Source: Diphasiastrum complanatum
Taxonomy: Eukaryota; Streptophyta; Lycopodiopsida; Lycopodiales; Lycopodiaceae
Length of the DNA: 64,000 nt
Reading direction: 5' to 3'
Assembly (NCBI GenBank): GCA_029204225.1
Contig: MU832142.1
Coordinates: forward strand, 21,081 to 85,080
In this document: positions 22,520-34,639 of the stretch, piece after piece
Layout of the letters: each line of letters begins with the position of its first letter
Position numbering within the stretch: the stretch's first letter is position 1
Notes under the pieces: generated by a model
The model's database searches: none
What the model was told of the DNA's origin: nothing
What the model saw: the letters and a program-made list of their open reading frames with translations, nothing else
Position numbers and translations under genes: made by a program

Positions 22520-23130
22520 TACAAAGGATATAGCAAGTTCATTTTGGAATGGCAAACTAAAGATAAAGTTTATGTGAAAATCTTTATCAAGGAGATGATA
22601 GGAGTCAAAGCAACACAAAGTAAAAAGCCCGACATGATGGTGATTATGTTAGGAACATTTTTTCAAACATTTGTAGAACAAGAGGTGACCAATTCTCACA
22701 CTCAAGCATACTTCTAGATGAGATAGATGAGAAAAAATGTAGGACATTATTTGTATGTGTGTGTGTATTTGTCTTATTTTGGTGAGGATATTGGTTGTGC
22801 TAAGTATGTCTTGAATTGTTTGCCAAGAGAGACCATATTTGGCAAGATATCATGTGTTTCACGATTTGGAAAGAGATTGAAAATAGAGTGTTTGAGTGAA
22901 TTTGTTCGTACCTGTTATGTATACATTATTTTAGAGGATATATCTAGGGAGGATGTGACAACTATAAAAGGTGGTTTTATAATGTGATATAAAAAGTAAG
23001 GAGAATAGGTGCGTTTTTCTAGAAAAGAAGAGTGTTATTACTTGTAGAAATGTCATCTTTGGTGAGGGGTTTACTCATGAGAGGAGTGAAAATGGGAGTG
23101 AAAAAGAGAGGGAAGATTTGTAGAGTTGAG
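22520..23130 (+). pseudogene. copia integrase remnant
   Basis: Scattered frames give WQTKDKVY, DGDYVRN and NICRTRG (central integrase). Then CAKYVLNCLPRETIFGK and SRFGKRLKIECL match the integrase C-terminal part (YVLNRLP..GKTPYEVWFGKRP in the family), followed by NVIFGEGF in place of the common RDVIFDE. Many frameshifts and stops. It differs from copies A to E. Confidence 0.55.
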
Positions 23131-23699
23131 TCCTAAGGTTTCATTACCATATCCAACACCTAATGTGAGGACATAGACATAGGGAGAGCAAAGAATTATT
23201 TTCTATCAATATTTATGTCATTGATTCTATTCTTGGTAGGTGTTTGGTGGATCTTGGTGTTGACCAAAAAGAGGAAGACCTTTCATAGATCTTGGTGGTG
23301 ACCAAGAATACTCTTGGGATCTCATCTACTCTCATGTTCATGTGGAATGAACATTGTCTCTATTTTATGCATGATGGTGATCATGTTATCTCTTTGTTGG
23401 TTTGTAAGCATGAGGGAGGGGGAACACATTATCTTACATTTTCATGATATTTTAGGGACAAACATTTGTAAAAATTAGCATGCTACTTTTGCTTTTGAAT
23501 GGTATCAAAGCTTTGCTATAGTCTATCTTGAAAGAGAAGCCAATTCTAGTGAGTGATTTGGAGGCGCCATCAATTTTAGAGTTTGCTAGATTGATTCCTT
23601 GTCAAAATCAAGCATTTTCAAGTGTAGAAAAGGGATCTTTGTGATCCAAAGCTTAATTTAGGTCCAACTACTTGTAGTAGGCCGATTTCCTTCCCTAAT
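23131..23699. other. Retroelement debris without a clear gene
   Basis: Contains TGGTATCAAAGC at 23500-23511, which looks like a copia primer-binding site after a possible LTR end, but the LTR could not be delimited. No coding similarity. Confidence 0.3.
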
Positions 23700-23960
23700 T
23701 GTTGGATTTTGCCAAGAATGGTGTTCAAAACACATTTAGTTTTGGAAAGTGAATTTTGATGTGCTTGGTTCGAGCATGGAAGATTGGATTGTTGGCAAGT
23801 TGTTGGGCTGCTTGATTGTGGCAATAAATACATGGAATGTCTTCAGCCTTGATCACATGAAGCTCCTTCAAAAGTCTTCTTTGCCATAGGATCTCCTTTG
23901 TTGTTGTCATAGCTTTGTACTCGGATTTAGTAGTATGGTGGGGGCCTTAATAAACCAAGT
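23700..23960 (-). pseudogene. copia RNase H remnant
   Basis: On the minus strand the frame from about 23945 gives TKSEYKAMTTTKEILWQRRL, then DIPCIYCHNQAAQQLANNPI and HARTKHIKIHF. This is the C-terminal half of copia RNase H (family pattern: ..AEYxAM..ExxWLxxLL..CDNQSA..LxxNPxFHxRTKHIEIxxH). CDNQ has become CHNQ, so a catalytic Asp appears lost. Flanks are frameshifted. Confidence 0.7.
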
Positions 23961-24131
23961 TTACTCTGTAAATATTGCAATTTCTGATGAAATACACAAG
24001 GGTGAGTGGATAAACCCATAAGCCCTAGCAAAAAGATTAATGACTCATTGAAAGTGAAAAACATCAACTGCAACTACATATGACAATATGTGCTTATCGA
24101 GTGATGTTGGGCCCTATTGCTATTGTGAAAG

Positions 24132-24506
24132 TGTTGGTGTCAAGCAAAACACAAGTGTGTTTGCTGACATCAGCAATCTGCCTTCCCCACATTTCCTAAG
24201 TGGTGATCCCAAGCACTCACTTCTTGGCATTACCCTACCTGGGCCTTGGCTACAAAGCATGTCTACGCTGGGAGGGCATGTGATCCAGAATCAGTGTTAT
24301 TGTAATATCTTCCTTTGTTAAATGATGATAGGTCCTTGTGTGTTCTTGATATCTTTAGTATCTCTCAATTCTCGTTGTCACATAGCTTAAACCAGCAGTC
24401 TATTTCTTGGATGGATGTGTTCTTGAACACAACGTAAGCATGTTCTTCATCTGTATGCTATTAACATATGTTACAAAGCATTGCATAATTATCTCAGAAC
24501 CCAACA
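24132..24506 (+). repeat. Left LTR of the TRIM-like element (375 bp)
   Basis: Bounded by TGTTGG and CCAACA. It carries an 11-bp segment (ACAACGTAAGC type, near 24430) that the right LTR lacks. Confidence 0.85.
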
Positions 24507-24769
24507 AAGGTTATGGGCCCACAACGCCATAATTTGCTCAGCAGACGATCTCCCTCACTCTCTCTCCATCTGAGATTGCTCAACGACTTTCTTTGAGCTT
24601 CACATTTTCTCTCTCTAGCTAGTGCACTCTACCTATTCCCTGATTAGCGCCTCTCTATGAGGTCCACGTCTCCCTCTACATTGCAGCTGCACGTGATGCA
24701 ATGAATTCCACCAAAGCTCCATTTCATTGAACACTGAATATCAGATTGCAGCAGAAGCGTGGAGGGAAG

Positions 24770-25024
24770 ATGGCAGTTGGATCAAAGCTTAAGTATAGAG
24801 GAAGGAAGCCAGCGGTCAAGAGCAGATTAGAAGATCAGCTTGAAGAAAGCCAACTGCATCACAAACTAATTCAAACCAATTTTTCTCTCGATTCAGTGGT
24901 TATTAAACAAAGATCTTGCACATGTTTGACTATGGAGACGAGGAATGTCATCAAGAAACACATGATGGACGTGGAGGAGTGCAAGAAATCTGCATTTCTT
25001 CAAATTAGAGCATTCAGGCTCTAA
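24770..25024 (+). CDS. Small unknown ORF inside the TRIM-like element
   Basis: An ATG-started frame of 84 codons (MAVGSKLKYRGRKPAVKSRL..., ending IRAFRL) between the two LTRs. It is basic at the N-terminus (Lys/Arg-rich to about residue 25) and mixed afterwards, with no zinc knuckle, membrane segment or recognisable motif. It might be a shrunken gag, a captured host exon or chance. The first in-frame ATG is used. Confidence 0.3.
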   Translation: MAVGSKLKYRGRKPAVKSRLEDQLEESQLHHKLIQTNFSLDSVVIKQRSCTCLTMETRNVIKKHMMDVEECKKSAFLQIRAFRL

Positions 25025-25077
25025 ACATGAAATGAATTTTTCTATAGCTTCTTGTAGATGCTAAAATCAATGTTATT

Positions 25078-25236
25078 CACAGTCCATGTATAGCTACATA
25101 GACCACACACAATGGTGTGTGAAGATGCAGAGTCTACATGTAGGTGAAAGTCGGTTTAATCACAGTCCATGTATAGCTGCGTAGACCACACACAAATGGT
25201 ATGTGAAGGCGTGGAGTCTACATGTTGTAGGTGATA
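25078..25236. repeat. Tandem duplication inside the TRIM-like element, period 83
   Basis: CACAGTCCATGTATAGCT starts at 25078 and again at 25161. The two copies share the ..GACCACACACAA..GGAGTCTACATG.. body with small differences. Confidence 0.8.
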
Positions 25237-25281
25237 GTAGAATTCAGAAAACAATTGTAATGTTTTGCTTGTGGGAGGGAT

Positions 25282-25645
25282 TGTTGGTGTCAAGCAAAAC
25301 ACAGGTGTGTTTGTTGACGTCAGCAATCTACCTTCCCCACGTTTCCTAAGTGGTGATCCCAAGCACTCACTTCTTGGCATTACCCTGTTTGGGCCTGGGC
25401 TACAAAGCATGTCTACGCTGGGAGGGCATGTAATCCAAAATCAGTGTTATTGTAATACCTTCCTTTGTTAAATGATGATAGGTCCTTGTGTGTTCTTGAT
25501 ATCTTTAGTATCTCTCAATTCTTGTTGTCACGTAGCTTAAACCAGCAGTCTATTTCTTGGATGGATGTGTTCTTGAACATGTTCTTCATCTGCACGTTAT
25601 TAACATATGTTACAAAGCATTGCATAATTCTCTCAGAACCCAACA
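25282..25645 (+). repeat. Right LTR of the TRIM-like element (364 bp)
   Basis: Same ends (TGTTGG...CCAACA) as the left LTR, with about 18 substitutions and one 11-bp gap by eye. Confidence 0.85.
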
Positions 25646-25669
25646 GAACGTTCTATGAAATTTTGATGC

Positions 25670-25945
25670 TGCAAGGAAGGTGCATGTAAAAAAAATTTGA
25701 AAAAAAAGAAGAGAAAAGGGAGGCGCAGACGCACATATTTTGGCCTCCCTTTTTCGGGTGGAAGGGCCGAGGAGCCCGGCCCTCCCTCTACGTGGATTCT
25801 ATTTTGATATTTTTTATTTCCTTTTTTTTTAGGTGAACTTTTTTCACACTCACCTTCCGAGCAGAAGGTGCGTGTAAAAAAAAAGTAAATTTGTTTACGT
25901 GCACCTTCCGGCGTCTGGTAAGTGCATGTAAAAACAATTTGTCAT
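25670..25945. repeat. Cluster of short hairpins with the stem CACCTTCC
   Basis: At about 25840-25882 the arms CACACTCACCTTCC and AGAAGGTGCGTGTAAA face each other. At about 25892-25937 TTTACGTGCACCTTCCGG faces TAAGTGCATGTAAAAA. A lone right arm, GGAAGGTGCATGTAAAAA, sits at about 25674. GC-rich spacer (GGCCTCCC..GGGAGG) lies between. The same stem occurs at 56240-56800. Confidence 0.7.
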
Positions 25946-26484
25946 GAAAACAATTTGCCTCACACATTAAGTTTAAATTCTGTGAGGCTTGTCCATTTTC
26001 TTTGTAAAAATGTGAAAACTGATTTTAGGTGATTGAAAATGTTGAGCAAGTTCTTATAGCAATCAGCATCCAGTTCCTACACATGACACTTTTCCACATT
26101 TACAACCACTCAGAATTCCTGCAAACAAAGTGTGTAAAAACAATCAATCCGAAGGTGGAACTGCTAAAAGACGGAATGTGCTAAGATGGAAAGCCCATTA
26201 TGAACTGAACCGATTCTTTTTCACCTTCAAGTTTCAGTCCAAAGAGCTAGGTACAAGCTAGGTGTGTGAGTGCACAAGTTCTACTTCTCTGATCAGCAGA
26301 AAATATGATAAAAACCTTAACTTAGGATTGAGAAATTGACTACTTCCAACTATTCCATATGGAAAGTAAGGATGGAGTCAATACTAGCGCTCCAAGATCA
26401 ACACAGGCAGAAGGTGACATTAATTCATCAACAGTGCAGGATCAGAAAACATTCTGGAACCTCAAAAGCTTTACAGCAGCAAGT
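25946..26484. other. 3' flank of the beta-propeller gene
   Basis: No coding similarity. It should hold the 3' UTR and polyadenylation site of the minus-strand gene that ends at 26485. Confidence 0.35.
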
Positions 26485-29400
26485 TTAAGGCCATCCACAG
26501 ATTCTTTTTGGAGGGATCTCTACTTCTCTGCAGTTTAAAAAATTTACATCAGAGAATGCACTGTGTAGTCTTGTTCCTTGATCGGTAAGCTCTGATTTGG
26601 CTATGAATTTAGATCCCCAACTTGGTGTGCCATCCTCATATGCATTTTGGGTTAACCTTACCAACTCGGTACCATCTGCCTTTGCCACAAACAGATCACC
26701 ATAGGGTTGGAACTGGTGGGGAACAGAAATAGGCTCCGCAGACACACCTGCAATGTCCGATGTGAATAAAATACTCTTAGAGTCTGGACTGAACCATGGA
26801 TGGTTAACCTTGCCTCCACCCACGCTTTCAATCACCTTATGCAGGCCTGTGCCATCTGGGCGTATGTAGTACACGGCAAAGCTACCCTCAGCAACATGTT
26901 TTCCTGCAAATCAGCCCACCAGTCTCACACTTAGCAACTTTTTTGAATCGAGTGTTACAGTGATTTCAGCCTAAATTGATTGTGTAAACATATGAAACTT
27001 GAAGGCCAGTTGCCTTTCCAGTTGTTAGGAATAATGCTGCTTAACTAAATTCTATGCCTCCTATCACAACTTCATGAAATAATAAAGTCCCACATCTTAG
27101 AAACGAACATTGGGATGAGATACAATAACAGATCAATTTACTAACCAGGTTTCTCCCTATCAGAGCAGAAAGAGATCCATTCATTATTTGGTGCCCAATT
27201 AGGCATAGTATCTGTCCAAGCTCCTTCAGTCAGCCGTCTGAGGTATTTCGCTTCTCCCTCCGCAGCATCCATGATAAATAGATTCTTGTGCCCTGAGCGA
27301 CCAGATCTAAACACAATATACTTGCCATCAGGTGAAACAGATGGAAATGCATTGTTCTGAGTACCAGGCTTGGTAAGGATCTTAACTGAGGGGTTTTTCT
27401 CTCCTGGTTTTAGATCAATAATGTCAGCATCGTGAACTGCAGCAATGTGGACCGTCTTGTCCTCTGTAGCAAAAGCTGGTCCAAGGCTTGTGTACACAAT
27501 ACCTTTCCTTACTGTGTCCCAATCAGTTCCGAACGCACTCTGCTCATAGATTTTTCTCCTACCAGTCCCATCGAGATTCATGGCATATAATCCCTCGGAA
27601 CCGACTCCAGCTATATAAGCAATCATACAGCCATCTGGAGATACTGCAGGAAATGCACCATCAATGCGAAGGAGAGCTAAGCGTGGGATTGGTGAGAGTA
27701 TAGGCTCTAAATGAGGCACAATAGTATTGATGGTGGATTCAACGTTATCCCCGATATCTTCACTTGTCCAAGCTGGTTTCAATACCTCTCTACATCTATG
27801 GTAACCTACCCTATCAGAATTTGGAAATACAAAGGGATTGTAATGATGGACATGAGGATTGATCAAGCTTGTGATTTTCTGAAAGCTTTGCCTTTGCATA
27901 TCAAAAATTTCAACATGACGGTAATCAGAATCTTGGCGCCGGGTTGCAACAGCAATCCACTGACCTGTTTGTGAAGCTGCAGGAGTAAAAGCATGCAGAC
28001 CAGGTGGTGTAACACGCTCAGCCTCGTCTGAACCTGAACGTCACAAACTTATTTCAAGATCTCATTGCATCTGACATTGTTCCCCTCGGAGTAAAGCTTT
28101 GTCAAATGACCAACCATAAAATTCTTAATAACAGCACTTGCTAATTAGCGATTTACGTCCTAGAGACTCTAGAATGATAGATCATATATGATGCCACAAT
28201 CTCTTTTTCATTCGGAAATCACAAGCTTTACCAGGAAGCTAGCACTTAAATAAACGATAAAAAGTAGTGTTAAGCAATAAATGTCCTCTACAATTCTTCG
28301 TTTCTTAAGTGAAGTGACTTCTTTGCATACCTTCTGCAGAAAGGTTCACTTTAAAGACACTCCACCAACCATCATCAGCTTGTCGATGAAAATATAAAGT
28401 ATGATCATTAGCCCAGCTAGGCCAACCCCCATCCTTGACCAGTAAGCGACGGTTTGTTCCATCAGCCGCATTACACACATAAATATCAACACATAAACCT
28501 TCAATTTCTCCTTGCCATCCATGTTCTTGGTTGCTTGCTACTGCCACCAACTTGCCTGCAAGCTTAATATTTGTTTGAGGTTCTCTCTCAATTTTTATTG
28601 CACTGTAAACAGACTGCACAATGATGAAGAATACCACGATAGCTCACCTGATGGTGAAATGGCAGGGCTGAAATCAGAAACTCCTTGGGGAGTAAGGCGA
28701 GTTGTCGACCTTGTCTTCAGATGAGTAGAATACACTGCGTTCCAGCTCTCTCGAGGAGAGTTAGATGCTTCTTCTGTGGAGACATAAACCAGTCTGCCAC
28801 CTGCCACAGATGGCTTATCCCGAAGGGCCAGAGAAGATGTTCCCCACTCTACATTGGTTTGGCTAGTTTCTAGCCCAATACGGCCTTCAGCACCTAACAA
28901 TCGAAAAACTCAATTATTTCAAATCTTCAAATACAGATCAAATCTTTGCTCAAAAAGAAACCAGACAAGCAGCTTGAGGAAGCACTACCCTCAAAGATGG
29001 ATTGCAAAAGTTTCAATGTATACATATATGTTATATCTAGAATAGTATACTGATATAACATAAAAGGCATGAAACCTTTTAACTTTATGCAGTCCAACCA
29101 CTTCTCTTATAACATATCTCCATCATTCCATCTTGCTGAATCACAAAGTTGTCGTACTTTTAGAAACACACTACAGAACAGTAAACCTCAACTGTTTCCA
29201 CTTTAATTAGGTACTGTGAGTACGTGTGAATTACATGTCCTCAGTGAGTTCGTAATGTAGAGACAAACATCAAATAAAGTTGATGTAACCTGTGTTGGAT
29301 GTCAATTCAATACCATCCTCGTTAGTTTGAAATAGCAGTTGAATTGAACCGCATACAATTGTCTAACGGCGAAGTGTTCAAATTAGCAGACCATGTTACC

Positions 29401-30736
29401 GAACAAGTACATGATCAAAATGCCTTTTCTTCTGGGCAGTAACCTTTTGGTATAGAGATAATGGTGATGTGTATTGTGAATACCTAATGTCAGGGTAATT
29501 TCAATAATTTCTTGTGTTATCAGCGTCTCTTTTATGCTTTACTTTTCATGGATTATGCAATTCTCAATTTAGCTTTCTTGTAGGTTGTGACCCTAATATG
29601 ATAGGCAATGATACTATCATCTTGAATGATTGCAACGAAAATATAAAAGGGAAATTCAACATCAAGGACTTACGTGATTTACACTATTGTCAAGGAATGC
29701 AGGTAATAAGATACAGAGACCAAAAGATAACATGGCCGAATCAAGAACGATAAGTGCACAAGCTATGGCAAATATTCAAAATGAATGATTGTTTCCCAAA
29801 GAGCACACCCGTAAACACTCGGGCAAAAGTCTTGAATGCCATTATATATATATAAAGGAATTGATAGAGAATGAAAACTTGTCACTCTTGTCCCACCAAA
29901 GAAATGGTGATGGCTGACATTATCACAAAGGCATTAAACTGAGAAAGATTTGAGTATCTTTAAAATGTTTACCAATAGTATCATCTAAGCAAGGATAGTT
30001 GTTGAATTGAGAGAGAGATTGTTGTATGTCAATTCAATACTATCCTGGTTAGTCACTGTCTTAGGGGGGTGTTGGTTCTAACGGGTATATGACCAAAATG
30101 CAATTTCTTGCAATGGCAGGAACGTCTTCTTTGGCAGTAGCCTATTTGTATGGAGATATAATGAGGTGGACTGGATGTGGAAAGTAAGGTTGATGCAGAT
30201 CATCGCTTATATGTTGTCAGTGTCTCTTTCGAGATTTACTTTTCCGATGATGCAATTAATGCATCTAGCTTTCTTGTAGCTTGTGAACGCCTCACACCTT
30301 CAACTCGCAAAAGGTCTCAACAGCCAAACTGAATCACAAAACTGTGCTGAATCTTACCTGATAAGACGAAGCGGATTTGAAGAGCTCCACCATCTTCCGA
30401 GACATAGGCCAGCAGCTCCGAGCAATCATCTCCTGGCTTTTCGATCAGCTTCGACCCCTCACCCTTTCCTTGGAAGAGCACAAGATCCCATTGAGATCGC
30501 TCAACAGCATGGCCATTGTAGCTCACCGATTTCCCACTGGTGTGACGAATTTCCTCCAGCTGACTCAAAGCTGGCGGAGGAAGCAGAGAGAGGTGCTGAA
30601 ATGAGGCCTGGATGCCTTGTTGCTGCTGCTGTCGAACAGGCAAAGAGAACACATCGAAAGCATAGTTGCATCGCCCAATTGTGGAAAAAACTATAGAACC
30701 TTCAACAACTCTTTCTTCTTTACTGATGATCCCCAT
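26485..30736 (-). CDS. TolB/PD40 beta-propeller protein (DPP6 N-terminal-like), five exons
   Basis: The coding sequence is the complement of five exons: 30736-30358, 28893-28648, 28555-28331, 28033-27146 and 26903-26485, 2157 bases or 718 residues. All introns are GT-AG and every junction keeps phase (each exon except the last ends with the first base of a Gly codon). The protein matches the plant DPP6 N-terminal-domain-like proteins (Arabidopsis At1g21670/At1g21680 type), around 700 residues. PD40 blades are visible as FSPAISPSG (exon 2), FPAVSPDG (near 410), FPSVSPDGKYIVF (near 515) and HPWFSPDSKSILF (near 610). No catalytic serine-peptidase domain and no signal peptide are seen, so it is a scaffold-type propeller of unknown ligand. 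The ATG at 30736 is the first in frame; the frame stays open upstream without ATG. Intron 1 (28894-30357) carries a copia remnant. Confidence 0.88.
29293..30287 (+). mobile_element. copia remnant with two diverged LTRs in intron 1
   Basis: LTR-like copies at 29293-29592 and 30020-30287 both start TGTTGKATGTCAATTCAATA and end near TTTCTTGTAGSTTGTGA, with roughly 70% identity. Between them a frame reads IKGKFNIKDLRDLHYCQGMQ, then MNDCFPKSTPVNTRAK (C-terminal RT), and after a gap a TKEMVMADIITKAL RNase H end. GAGAGAGA before the right LTR is a fitting polypurine tract. All of gag, protease, integrase and the RT active site are deleted. It is antisense to the host gene and lies inside its first intron. 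Confidence 0.75.
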
Positions 30737-30760
30737 ACTGTTCCACAATTCTGAGCTCAA

Positions 30761-33339
30761 TACGCAATCATAATTACTATAAGAAGCAGAAATCGAGCAC
30801 TTCCTCTCACCTATTTGTCGTGAATCGCCTTCGCCTGTTCTGGTCTTCCTCCGTTTCCTAGTTGCTTGCTTATGAAGTTATTGTTCCCATTGGCCCAATT
30901 CGGGGAGTGCCGTCTTAGGTCTTAGGCATCACCACTCCTCTAGGGAGCAGCCTATTTTGCACCACCACTGCAAGTGCCCATCTAATGGATACAGTGCCCA
31001 TCTAATGAAGTGCCCATCTAATGAAGACGGCAATGATATCACTCTTTTTTCAAAACAATGATATCATTGCCCACCCTTAGATCTTTGGGATACGGGGACT
31101 CATGCACCACTAGTATCACCTCTAGCACCACTCCTTGAGCAATGTTGTCTCACAAATCTAAGGGCAAGAGATGATAACGAGCATTTTGAAGAGATATGGT
31201 AGTTGTTCATCTACCATCTCCATTAAATGGTAGCTGTTCTTGTGAGGGATATGGGGACTCGAGGCTTGTTGACATACGAGTTTCCTTGAAAAGTAACGTT
31301 ACATATTTTGTATTAGATCAAGGAAAATGAGTATACGGTAATTGTGGCATGCTCGATTTACAAAACCATCAAACTTCATTAATCACTACTGGCCAATATT
31401 AAGGCCATCTTAAAATTTGATGCTAGCTCATTTTTGGATTGGGGGCTAGGACCCCATCTGTAGGGCAATTTAAGCCATTAACTACTTTTACATGCCGATC
31501 ATTATAGTATAGCAAAAAAAATTCTAATAAGTGCCTGATTTTAAGTGACGAAAAATCGGCTAACATTGGCGACTTCCACTAGGGAGTGTGGTCTTCACTC
31601 GGACGGATCCAGAGTATTTGTCCTTGTCATAGTTGATGGGCTCAGCACCCTTGTGAGAGGTGATGCTAACCAGTCGATCTTCATAGGTTCAATCCCAAGG
31701 GGCATCAATTAAGCCTTTAGGCTCCTTCAACAAAAGTATTGGTAATGATCATCTAAGAGCCATCACTTAAAACCCCAAATGTAAACATCTATAGATCTTC
31801 AGCATACATGCATTACATCCCATGCACCTAGATTGGCAACATGCGCCCACTCCCCACAAATTATGAGAGAATGTCCCATCTTGATCTTATGCATTTTGTG
31901 GAATGCATATGCAATTCTTGGTGAATATGATAAAAGAGATGGATGCACTTTTGAGGATAATCTCTAGTAATTGGTGTGATATATGTGTTAAAGCAATGAT
32001 GAATGGTAGATGTAGCCAATCAAATTTTTTTGATAATAAAAAAAACTATATTCCACTCCGACCCACCAATTGCACATATCCAAGCATACATGCCCATCCT
32101 GAGGTGTAAAAGATAGACACCCTCATCGGCACCATGCAAAATGTAGATGACTATGGATGCAATCTTTTTGGACTTGCAATAAATTGTTTCAAACATATTG
32201 TGCATAGGATGATGCGTGTGGGGTGCAAGTGTCATGTGTTTGGAGAGCTTACTTGTACGCTTGTTTGCACATGTCAAATCTACCAATATGTTGCTCTGGC
32301 CCTAGATTGGCTTGATTGTTGTCATTGGTCGACTCCTACCTAGAATTGATGTTTGAACATCTTGTTCAATGTCTTTCTCTCTTTAGTAGTTCGGTCATGT
32401 ACCTTTAATTATAGGGCCAAATCAATTTTTTTCCAATAGCTTGTTAGGCTACACTAGCACGACCTCATATTTAGGTTAGCAAGTTTGTGTTGTCATTCCC
32501 ATGGGTTCAATAGCCACTCACAGACCCACCACACATAGTGTCTCGCTAACTACACTGGCACTATTTTTTGTCAATACGACAAAACATTTCAATTTGTTGC
32601 ATGCACCCCTATAGGTAGTAAAAGTCTCTTGGAGTTGAAGGCCATTGGAATAGACTGGTGCTTGCTTTGGGCAAAGCTTAAAAGTACAATCATTTAGAGG
32701 GAATACCACACATGGAATACAGAGGAGGTAGAGCCAACGTGATCAAGATAAAAGTTTTCTGTAAGCAATTCTTTCTCTTTTGTAGGAAGGGTCTATACCT
32801 TATGGTGGGTCTTGTCGAGGTGTGTGTTCTCTTTGTCCTGCTCCTAATTGTGGTATGTCTTTACTTTTTGGCCAACAAACTCCTCTCTTAAACATTCTAT
32901 TGTTCGAAATTTGTTTGTGACTCACTCTTGGTATTATGTGGTCTGGATTTGATTTTTTGTTTCCAATGCATTACAGCTCTACCTCTAGGTGTCCCTTTTT
33001 TTACTTGCCCCATTAACTCATCGGTCTTTTGGATGTTGAGGTTTTTTAGTTTCCTAATTTTCTCCTTTAGATTCTATACTCCCATCTTGGTTCTATCCCG
33101 CTCTCTTGGTAGGATTTTGGCTAGTTTGCTACGATGTGTGTAGTTGTTCTTCTTCCATGGTAGTTGTTCTTCTTCCATGGTATTGTTGTGCATCAATCCC
33201 TAGGCTAAATTATCTGGATGGTCTTTTAAAACCGTTTTGGATAGTTCTTGCTGCATTACATTCTTGAATTTGAGCAATACCCATAGTTACGGTCATGGTT
33301 AAGTTGCTAGTAGCATGACTTTTGGGTCCATAACTTATG
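30761..33339. other. Intergenic, no gene seen
   Basis: The first few hundred bases are the promoter side of the beta-propeller gene, but no TATA box stands out. GTGCCCATCTAATG occurs three times at about 30975-31025. GTAGTTGTTCTTCTTCCATG is repeated twice at 33141-33180. Other frames look random. Confidence 0.35.
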
Positions 33340-33745
33340 TAGTGATCTTGAATGTAAGCCAATTGGCCAAGTAGTCAACCCTTGTATTTATTTTCTTGGG
33401 ATGTGCATCCATTCTACCTTGAAAAAGTGTTTCGTCAGTCCTTGTATGGCTATGGAGTAGGCTTTTACTTTCTTGTCTCTTGTCTCTGATATGGTACATA
33501 CAAGTCATAATGCGGATCACCAATTGATTTCCCAAGTATTCCTAGGCAACGTCCTTCTTGTAGTAGTCTAGTTGCCATGTGTAGGCCCAAGAGGAGTCTT
33601 TTATACTTGGCGGTATTGTTCGTGAGACCTTTGTCCAAGTAGACTCCTATGTTTGTTATCTCGACCTCGTTGGAAACTTGTAACAAAGCTCCTATGGTGC
33701 CTTCTCTAGTTGGATATCTACAAGTTCCACCGACCATCAAGGTGT
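33340..33745 (-). pseudogene. RNase H (type I) remnant of a retroelement
   Basis: On the minus strand: GGTCRYPTREGTIGALLQVS, then LTNNTAKYKRLLLGLHMA (family: TNNxAEYxALLxGL), LGILGKSIGD (for LxVxGDSxL) and, after a shift, VEWMHIPRKINTRVDYLANW (family: ..HIPRxxNxxADxLA). The catalytic Glu of AEY is Lys and the first Asp of DG is Gly, so it is dead. This RNase H type occurs in plant LINEs and in Ty3 Tat elements; the gypsy RT scrap nearby on the same strand favours Tat. Confidence 0.7.
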
Positions 33746-34639
33746 ATGTATTACATGTAGCTTCAAAAAAGAAGGAAAAATATTTTAAATGTTATGGTTT
33801 TTTTTTCCTAGTGATCTGTCTACCATGTATAAAACAACACCTGAAAGAAAAACAAAATGTAACAAATGTTATATGCTATATATGTAGTCTTTTTCTCTAG
33901 ATACGGTATGCCTTAATTTTGGTGATGTCGACACGATGTTTGAACACAACGTTCAGCACATTTCACAGTGTTGTTCTCATATAATATCTAAATCACATAG
34001 GGGCCATTCTAACTTTTGTGGCATTAATTCGTTTCCAAATTCGTATATCCTGGAACTTATTTCAAAACAACACCACATTTAGATCCTCTTCTAAACCATT
34101 ACTAAGTTAATGAATTATCTTTTCCAAAGAATGAATCATTAACCTGCAAGTAACTGTTCTAAACATTACTTGTTCATATGTCTATGCTCACTGACTAGTT
34201 TAAGTATACTATATAAACTCGATACATAAGAACACAAAGTAGATCCACAAGATTAGGACTTATGTAACCAACATATCCAACTATGTTCCTATCCATAAAC
34301 ATAGGCTATAAACCGTATATTTTACCCACATAACTCGCTGAGAATCCTGCAAAAATATCCAACCATCAAACTTTTACTAACAAAATTTCTTCATGCAATC
34401 AACCTCTTAGTATTCAAACCAAGATTAGGTTGATTTATACAAACATCTTTGGACAAAAGGTTAAGATTAAAGCTTTATTCCCACCTGATCCAATCCATAA
34501 CAAAATGATACTTGGTAAGCCAATCAATTGAATCTAAATTTAATCTTTACCACTACTATCTATAACTATGAATAACTCACAGCTCAATAAAATCTAGTTC
34601 CAGATTATTCGCAAAAATCCCTAGAGAGTTTCTCTATTT

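Larger units (their letters stand above)
24132..25645 (+). mobile_element. Non-autonomous LTR retrotransposon (TRIM-like), nearly complete
   Basis: Two direct LTRs (24132-24506 and 25282-25645) each begin TGTTGG and end CCAACA. They are about 95% identical, apart from an 11-bp indel. The interior is only 775 bp and codes for no gag-pol domain. A purine tract, GTGGGAGGGA, ends one or two bases before the right LTR, as a polypurine tract should. The flanking pentamers GAAAG (24127-24131) and GAACG (25646-25650) look like a target-site duplication with one mismatch. The sequence after the left LTR (AAGGTTATGGGCCCACAACG) is not the usual initiator-Met primer site. Depending on the size cut-off this is a TRIM or a small LARD. 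Confidence 0.8.

Noticed and set aside
30317-30760. Longer first exon of the beta-propeller gene starting at 30760 and running past 30358
   Set aside because: The codon at 30760 is TTG, the first ATG is at 30736, and a CAG|GTAAGA donor at 30358/30357 joins in phase to the next exon.
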